A stretch of DNA of 46,432 bases, taken from Alistipes sp. GTDB taxonomy: Bacteria > Bacteroidota > Bacteroidia > Bacteroidales > Rikenellaceae. The notes beneath the pieces were generated by a model. It searched no databases, was not told the origin of the DNA, and saw only the letters and a list, made by a program, of their open reading frames with translations. This document shows positions 41,977 to 46,432 of this stretch, one piece after another. A program made the translations under genes and the position numbers. The DNA is taken from positions 1-46,432 of the forward strand of contig JAFQAN010000022.1 of the NCBI GenBank assembly GCA_017416915.1, given 5' to 3'. The first letter of the stretch is position 1. The number at the start of each line of letters is the position of its first letter.

Positions 41977-42780
41977 ATGAAGTATTACAAATTATTCATT
42001 CTAAGCATCGCCATACTTTTGGGTGCTTGTAATGCACAAGATCGAGTGCTATATCTGCAAGATGTGAAGAGCGGCACCGAGATCGACCTGCCTGAGAACT
42101 ATCTTATCCACCTCAAACCGCTCGACCAGATTACGGTTGTGGTTAATAGCAAGAACCCCGAGTTGGCAGTGCCGTTCAACACTTCATCGAGCTACAACTC
42201 ACTATCGGGAGCGCCAACAGCAGGTGGTTCTGCAACTGAGGCTTCATTACAGGTACTCACCGTCGATGAGAGCGGCTATATCGATATGCCTATCATCGGT
42301 CGCGTCAAGTGTGCGGGTTTAACACGTCAAGAGGTTGCCAACTCTATCGAGAAGAAGATTAAGGATGGCGGTTATATCGTCGATCCTAAGGTAAATGTTC
42401 GCTTTGCAAACCTTACAATATCTGTTCTTGGCGAGGTAAACCGCCCTGGACGTTACGACATTCAAAAGGACCAGCTGACCATCTTCGAGGCTTTGGCCCT
42501 TGCAGGAGATATGACCATATATGGTGGACGTGAGGATGTAGCCGTGATTCGCGAGAAGGATGGCAAGAGCGTTATTACAAAGCTCGACCTTCGCTCAAAG
42601 GATATATTCAATTCGCCTTGTTTCCACTTGGAGCAGAATGATGTTGTTATCGTAAGTCCCAATAAGTATCGAGCAGCCACATCAGAAATCAACCAAAACC
42701 GTTCGTTCTGGATTTCGTTGGCATCGACGGGTATCTCACTTGCAACGCTTGTAATGACAATTATCACTGTATCTAAATAA
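41977..42780 (+). CDS. Polysaccharide export lipoprotein (Wza-like)
   Basis: A 267-residue lipoprotein (lipobox LLGAC, C18). It has a polysaccharide export domain (about 45-130, starting KPLDQITVVVNSKNPEL), an SLBB domain (about 145-225: ISVLGEVNRPGRYDIQKDQ) and a C-terminal hydrophobic helix (FWISLASTGISLATLVMTII), which in the family crosses the outer membrane. It forms the outer-membrane channel for capsule or exopolysaccharide. It lies 11 bases before the Wzc-like kinase gene, its usual partner. Confidence 0.92.
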   Translation: MKYYKLFILSIAILLGACNAQDRVLYLQDVKSGTEIDLPENYLIHLKPLDQITVVVNSKNPELAVPFNTSSSYNSLSGAPTAGGSATEASLQVLTVDESGYIDMPIIGRVKCAGLTRQEVANSIEKKIKDGGYIVDPKVNVRFANLTISVLGEVNRPGRYDIQKDQLTIFEALALAGDMTIYGGREDVAVIREKDGKSVITKLDLRSKDIFNSPCFHLEQNDVVIVSPNKYRAATSEINQNRSFWISLASTGISLATLVMTIITVSK

Positions 42781-42791
42781 ACTATTGAAAT

Positions 42792-45209
42792 ATGTCTGAT
42801 AATAAAGAAGTTAAAGCAAAAGAGAAGAAGACTTCGCGTAAGTTTTCGTTCTACGACCTTGTGCAATTAGTGCTATCGAACTGGTACTGGTTCGCGCTGT
42901 CGCTTATCATCTGCTTCCTCTGCGCCGCCTTCTACATCCGCCGCACCGCCCCCATCTACGAGCGTAAGGCATCGGTACTTGTAAAGGATACACGTAAGGG
43001 TGCAAGTGCTGAGGTTACTGCATTCGCCGACATCACTGGCGGCATCGGTCGCCGTTCGGTTGATAATGAGGTACATATCTTCAAGAGCCGCCGACTGATG
43101 GAGGAGGTAATAAAGAAGTATGACCTTACAACTAAGTACACTGTAAAGGGTCGTATCCGCACCACAGACCTATATGGTCGCACCCCCGCACTGGTAAAGT
43201 TTATCACTTTGGAGTCCAACAAGTCGGGGTCGTTCAAGTATGTTATTAACAAAGAGGGCGAGGTAACCATCCGAGAGTTCTCCAATGGTAGCGGTTTTAG
43301 CGCAACTATCAATGCAGGCGATACTATCGCCACACCTCTCGGAAGCATAGTATTTATCCCCACAACCTTCCTTGACAACTACGCTGGCAAGGAGATTAAC
43401 GTCTCGCGTTACACGCTCAACGACATTACTGAGGCGTACCGCTCGCGCTTACAGTGCAACATTACCGACAAGATGGCTTCGGTTATCAATATCTCGTTTA
43501 CGGACGAGGTCCCCAAGCGCGCCGAGGATGTTATCAACGGTATTATTGATGCCTATAACAACGATGCTATTTCGGATAAGCAAGCCATATCAACTATTAC
43601 CGAAGACTTTATCAACGAGCGTCTTATAACCCTCGGCAAGGAGCTTAACCTCGCCGATAGTGAGATTGCATCGTTCAAGCAGGAGAACCGTATGTATAGC
43701 CCCGAGGACGAGGCATCGTTTAGCGCCGAGGAGATTGCACGCCTTAAAAAGGAGTCTATGTCGTTGGAGGGTAGCTTGGAGATTGCACAGTATATCCTTG
43801 ACTATGTGCAGAACGACGCAACGGGACGTAGCCTTATCCCCGCCGCTACGGTATCTATGAGTGGCGCTTCGACATCACTCGCTTCGCAGATCGACTTCTA
43901 TAACAAGAATGTTCTTGACTACCAGCGTCTGCTCAACGAGTCGTCGGAGACCAACCCCGTCATACTGGACCTTAACGCACAAATTTCGTCGTTGCGTAGC
44001 TCGATTGTCGCCTCGTTGGAGTCTCATATCGAGAGTTTAAAGCTGCAAATCAAGAATGTAAGCAACGAGCAGCGCAAGGCAGACTCGCGTATGACAAGCT
44101 CGCCTACCAAGGAGAAGGAGCTGCTCTCTATTACACGTCAGCAGAAGGTCAAGGAGGAGCTATATATCTACCTGCTCACCAAGCTCGAAGAGAACGCCCT
44201 TACGGGTGCCACTGCCGAGAGCAACGCCCGCGTGATTGACTACGCTTATGGTAGCAACCGTCCTATCAGCCCCAAGACAACGCTGATATACCTGATGGCT
44301 GTTATCATTGGTGTTATCATCCCCTTCCTTATCCTCTATATTATGGAGTTACTCAACACGTCGGTACGTTCGCGCCGCGAGGTTGAGGATGTCATCAACG
44401 CCCCCTTCCTCGGCGAGATTCCCCGCTTCGATGGCAAGGCTGAGTACGACATTGTTGTTAAGGAGGAGAGCCGCGACGTTATCTCTGAGGCATTCCGCAT
44501 CTTGCGCACGAACATCAGCTTTATGTCTATCGACAAGAATGTGCAAACCATTATGATTACATCGTCGATACCGCATAGTGGCAAGACCTTCGTCTCAACC
44601 AACCTCGCCGTGACGCTGGCACTCTCGGGCAAGAAGGTGCTTCTTATGGACTTCGACCTTCGTCGTCGCACCCTCTCTAAGCAGCTCGGCCACCGCAACG
44701 ACCGTCGAGGTCTCACAAGCTACCTCACAGGCAAGATTGAGAACCTCAACGACGCCATATCGCACACCTCTATTAACGAGAACCTCGATATGATGTATGC
44801 TGGTCCTCAGCCACCTAACCCCTCGGAGATGCTTATGTCGCAGCGTGTTGATGCCCTTATCGAGGAGCTTCGCAAGCAGTACGACTATATCATCATCGAT
44901 AGCGTTCCCGCTATGGCTGTTGCCGATGCGATGATTATCGACCGCTTTGTCGATTTGGCTATCTACGTCATCCGCCAGGGCAACCTCGACCGCCGACACC
45001 TGCCCGATATTGAGCAGCTCAGAGAGGAGAAGAAGTTCAAGAATATGAGCGTTATCCTCAATAGTGTTGTCCACGACAAGCACACCTATGGCTATGGTTA
45101 CGGCTACGGCTACAACTACTCATATAGCTACTACTGCGAGGATGGCACCATCTCTCCGTGGAAGCGTCGTTGGCATAAGTTTAAGCGTCTTTTCAAAAAA
45201 CGTAAGTAA
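42792..45209 (+). CDS. Polysaccharide co-polymerase with tyrosine autokinase domain (Wzc-like)
   Basis: An 805-residue inner-membrane protein. It has a Wzz domain with first membrane span near 30-50, a long periplasmic region with coiled helices (about 270-480) and a second span (497-521). The cytoplasmic BY-kinase has Walker A SGKT (596-599) and Walker A' LLMDFDLR; the late aspartate motif is IIDSVP. The C-terminus carries a tyrosine cluster (about 764-784, GYGYGYGYNYSYSYY) before a basic tail. Autophosphorylation of that cluster controls polymer length and export in the family. It is a single-chain proteobacterial-type arrangement, as usual in Bacteroidota. Confidence 0.94.
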   Translation: MSDNKEVKAKEKKTSRKFSFYDLVQLVLSNWYWFALSLIICFLCAAFYIRRTAPIYERKASVLVKDTRKGASAEVTAFADITGGIGRRSVDNEVHIFKSRRLMEEVIKKYDLTTKYTVKGRIRTTDLYGRTPALVKFITLESNKSGSFKYVINKEGEVTIREFSNGSGFSATINAGDTIATPLGSIVFIPTTFLDNYAGKEINVSRYTLNDITEAYRSRLQCNITDKMASVINISFTDEVPKRAEDVINGIIDAYNNDAISDKQAISTITEDFINERLITLGKELNLADSEIASFKQENRMYSPEDEASFSAEEIARLKKESMSLEGSLEIAQYILDYVQNDATGRSLIPAATVSMSGASTSLASQIDFYNKNVLDYQRLLNESSETNPVILDLNAQISSLRSSIVASLESHIESLKLQIKNVSNEQRKADSRMTSSPTKEKELLSITRQQKVKEELYIYLLTKLEENALTGATAESNARVIDYAYGSNRPISPKTTLIYLMAVIIGVIIPFLILYIMELLNTSVRSRREVEDVINAPFLGEIPRFDGKAEYDIVVKEESRDVISEAFRILRTNISFMSIDKNVQTIMITSSIPHSGKTFVSTNLAVTLALSGKKVLLMDFDLRRRTLSKQLGHRNDRRGLTSYLTGKIENLNDAISHTSINENLDMMYAGPQPPNPSEMLMSQRVDALIEELRKQYDYIIIDSVPAMAVADAMIIDRFVDLAIYVIRQGNLDRRHLPDIEQLREEKKFKNMSVILNSVVHDKHTYGYGYGYGYNYSYSYYCEDGTISPWKRRWHKFKRLFKKRK

Positions 45210-45211
45210 CT

Positions 45212-45604
45212 ATGGCAAATGCAAATAGCTTGGTTATAGCTATCGACTTTGACGGCACGTGCGTAGAACACGACTATCCCGATGTCGGCTTGGATGTTGA
45301 GGGAGCAGTTGATGTGCTACGTGCGCTGACCGCAAAGGGTCATCATTTGGTGCTATATACTATGCGCTCAGGCGCTAAGCTCGACGCTGCAACACGCTGG
45401 TTTAAGGAGCGTAAGATAGAGCTGTGGAGTATCAACCACAACCCCGAGCAGGCGGAGTGGACAGAGTCTATTAAGGTATATGCCGACTACTACATCGACG
45501 ATGCCGCCTTGGGTTGTCCGATAATGTTTATCGATGGTGTCCGCCGCCCCGTGGTAAACTGGGCAAAGGTGCGCACACTGCTCGAAAACAACCACGTGCT
45601 GTAA
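45212..45604 (+). CDS. HAD-superfamily phosphatase-like protein
   Basis: A 130-residue small HAD protein. Motif I is DFDGT (12-16; nucleophile D12, acid D14), motif II the threonine in LYTMRS (T50), a lysine at 88, and the acidic motif YIDDAALG (D96, D97). There is no large cap domain. It starts 2 bases after the BY-kinase stop, so it is translationally coupled to it. It could be a sugar-phosphate or nucleotide phosphatase, or possibly act on the kinase pathway; neither is shown. A terminator follows, so it closes this transcript. Confidence 0.85.
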   Translation: MANANSLVIAIDFDGTCVEHDYPDVGLDVEGAVDVLRALTAKGHHLVLYTMRSGAKLDAATRWFKERKIELWSINHNPEQAEWTESIKVYADYYIDDAALGCPIMFIDGVRRPVVNWAKVRTLLENNHVL

Positions 45605-45623
45605 TCTGCACGATGCAATAACG

Positions 45624-45655
45624 ATGGAGGGGTACCAAATGGTTACCCCTCCATT
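45624..45655. terminator. Bidirectional terminator between convergent genes
   Basis: ATGGAGGGGTA pairs with TACCCCTCCAT, and the inner CC/GG pairs around AAAT. It lies 20 bases after the HAD gene and 26 bases beyond the stop of the convergent gene. Confidence 0.75.
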
Positions 45656-45680
45656 GTTATTAATATCTGACACGAATCCA

Positions 45681-46142
45681 CTATCTCGGCAACGGGAACG
45701 ACAACGTGCGGGCATCGCGATACGCTCCGGGGTAGTTCTGCCACGGCATATAGTTGAATGCCGAGCCGTTCGATATTGTTATCGTAGCACTCCCTGAGCT
45801 TCCTACACGCAGCCTTAACGTGCTTCTATCAACTGCCGATGGCGGTGGTAGCGCGATACTTGGCACTATTGCCGACTGCTCCCATAAATGCTCCTTCACG
45901 CCCAACGGCTGTAACAACATAACGCGCTGATGTGGCATCCACGAGCGTATCATTAGCGAGCGCTCCAAGTCGGGTGCAAGGTCGTAGTAACGCTCCAATA
46001 TCGCCGCCACATTACTACCCTGCTCGTCATCTGTCAAGACAACGCCACCCTGCACCGTAGCACCCTCGGGCTGCTGCGCCATAGCTTGTGGCACGGCAGC
46101 AGATAGGAGCAGTATAGGCAGTATGGCATATAGGCGTTTCAT
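45681..46142 (-). CDS. Secreted protein of unknown function
   Basis: A 153-residue protein with a signal peptide (MKRLYAILPILLLSAAVPQAMAQ, cleavage near residue 22). The mature part has a helical segment (VAAILERYYDLAPDLERSLMIRSW) and then a Pro/Ser-rich beta-type C-terminus (LRLRVGSSGSATITISNGSAF). I do not recognise a family. It is convergent with the exopolysaccharide operon, so probably not part of it. The upstream region has TACTTTTTTG, two bases longer than a proper -7 box, 19 bases after TTG; its promoter is unsure. Confidence 0.6.
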   Translation of the reverse strand: MKRLYAILPILLLSAAVPQAMAQQPEGATVQGGVVLTDDEQGSNVAAILERYYDLAPDLERSLMIRSWMPHQRVMLLQPLGVKEHLWEQSAIVPSIALPPPSAVDRSTLRLRVGSSGSATITISNGSAFNYMPWQNYPGAYRDARTLSFPLPR

Positions 46143-46349
46143 AACTAATCTTATAAGTAATTAACGCAGACTCCCCGCAAAAAAGTACGTCATAGCTATA
46201 TTATATCAATAATTCTGCCTTATCCGCACAACTGATTATTAAAGAATACTCGTCAGCCCGACATTGAGCAGGCGGGCGCGTAGCGGGCGACTTTTGGGGC
46301 TTATTGGTCAAAATTAGTACATAAAATCGGAGCAATTGATTGATTTTTA

Positions 46350-46357
46350 TATATTTG
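46350..46357 (+). promoter_or_regulatory. -7 element before the right-edge gene
   Basis: TATATTTG lies 18 bases before an ATG at 46375. No -33 TTTG is found at normal spacing. Confidence 0.4.
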
Positions 46358-46374
46358 CACTATTTGCGTTAGAA

Positions 46375-46432
46375 ATGGATAAAAAGTTTGCCCAAAATGT
46401 GGGCATCGCACCCTCGTCAAACACGGCTACAA
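46375..46432 (+). CDS. Start of an unidentified gene (partial, runs off right edge)
   Basis: Nineteen codons from ATG 46375 to the edge read MDKKFAQNVGIAPSSNTAT without a stop, 18 bases after a good -7 box. Too short to identify; no signal peptide begins here. Confidence 0.4.
   Translation, partial: MDKKFAQNVGIAPSSNTAT

Overview
The window comes from a Bacteroidota chromosome and looks like a gut Bacteroidales of the Alistipes/Rikenellaceae type; the genus is an inference. Three things point there: a starch-utilisation locus with SusC, SusD and SusE-like proteins, frequent lipoprotein signals, and promoters that match the Bacteroidota sigma-factor consensus (TTTG about 19 bases before TAnnTTTG) rather than -35/-10 boxes. 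I see no rRNA, tRNA, insertion sequence or CRISPR array.

Layout. 1-7.8 kb (minus strand): housekeeping genes plsC-like, parE, parC, aroK and murI, then the N-terminal part of ftsK running off the left edge. 8.4-11.0 kb (minus): a YtrA-type operon of ABC ATPase, two membrane subunits, GntR repressor and an overlooked 37-residue tryptophan-rich microprotein. It is divergent from an outer-membrane beta-barrel gene (11.4-13.8 kb), and matching YtrA-like operators sit just downstream of both -7 boxes. 14.3-19.4 kb: dipeptidyl peptidase III, a DUF486 membrane protein, ribosomal proteins L21/L27, a degenerate receiver protein and CysQ. 19.6-24.1 kb: a large surface lipoprotein and a periplasmic coiled-coil protein.

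24.2-39.2 kb (minus): a starch/maltodextrin locus ordered MFS transporter, SusC, SusD, SusE-like binding protein, two GH13 lipoprotein amylases, a cytoplasmic GH13 and a periplasmic SusA-like GH13. It ends in a clear terminator. Together these could cover surface binding, cleavage, outer-membrane import, periplasmic trimming, inner-membrane uptake and cytosolic breakdown. A LytS-type histidine kinase and LytTR regulator pair diverges from it (39.5-41.7 kb). 42.0-45.6 kb: the start of an exopolysaccharide export locus (Wza-like lipoprotein, Wzc-like tyrosine kinase, HAD-family protein). The right end has a convergent secreted protein of unknown function and the first codons of another gene.

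The most unusual content is between genes. Five intergenic regions carry a composite repeat in one orientation. It consists of inverted 10-base tandem repeats flanking 5 to 16 copies of an 8-base repeat (CGRGACNN), followed by one or two hairpin units. The units are 125-128 bases long (the degenerate one is about 130), with paired ends, arms that vary but stay complementary, and a near-invariant GTAC-T..C-GTAC tip. Eight units occur, always on the 3' side of a minus-strand gene. I do not recognise this family; it is the best candidate here for an undescribed system.
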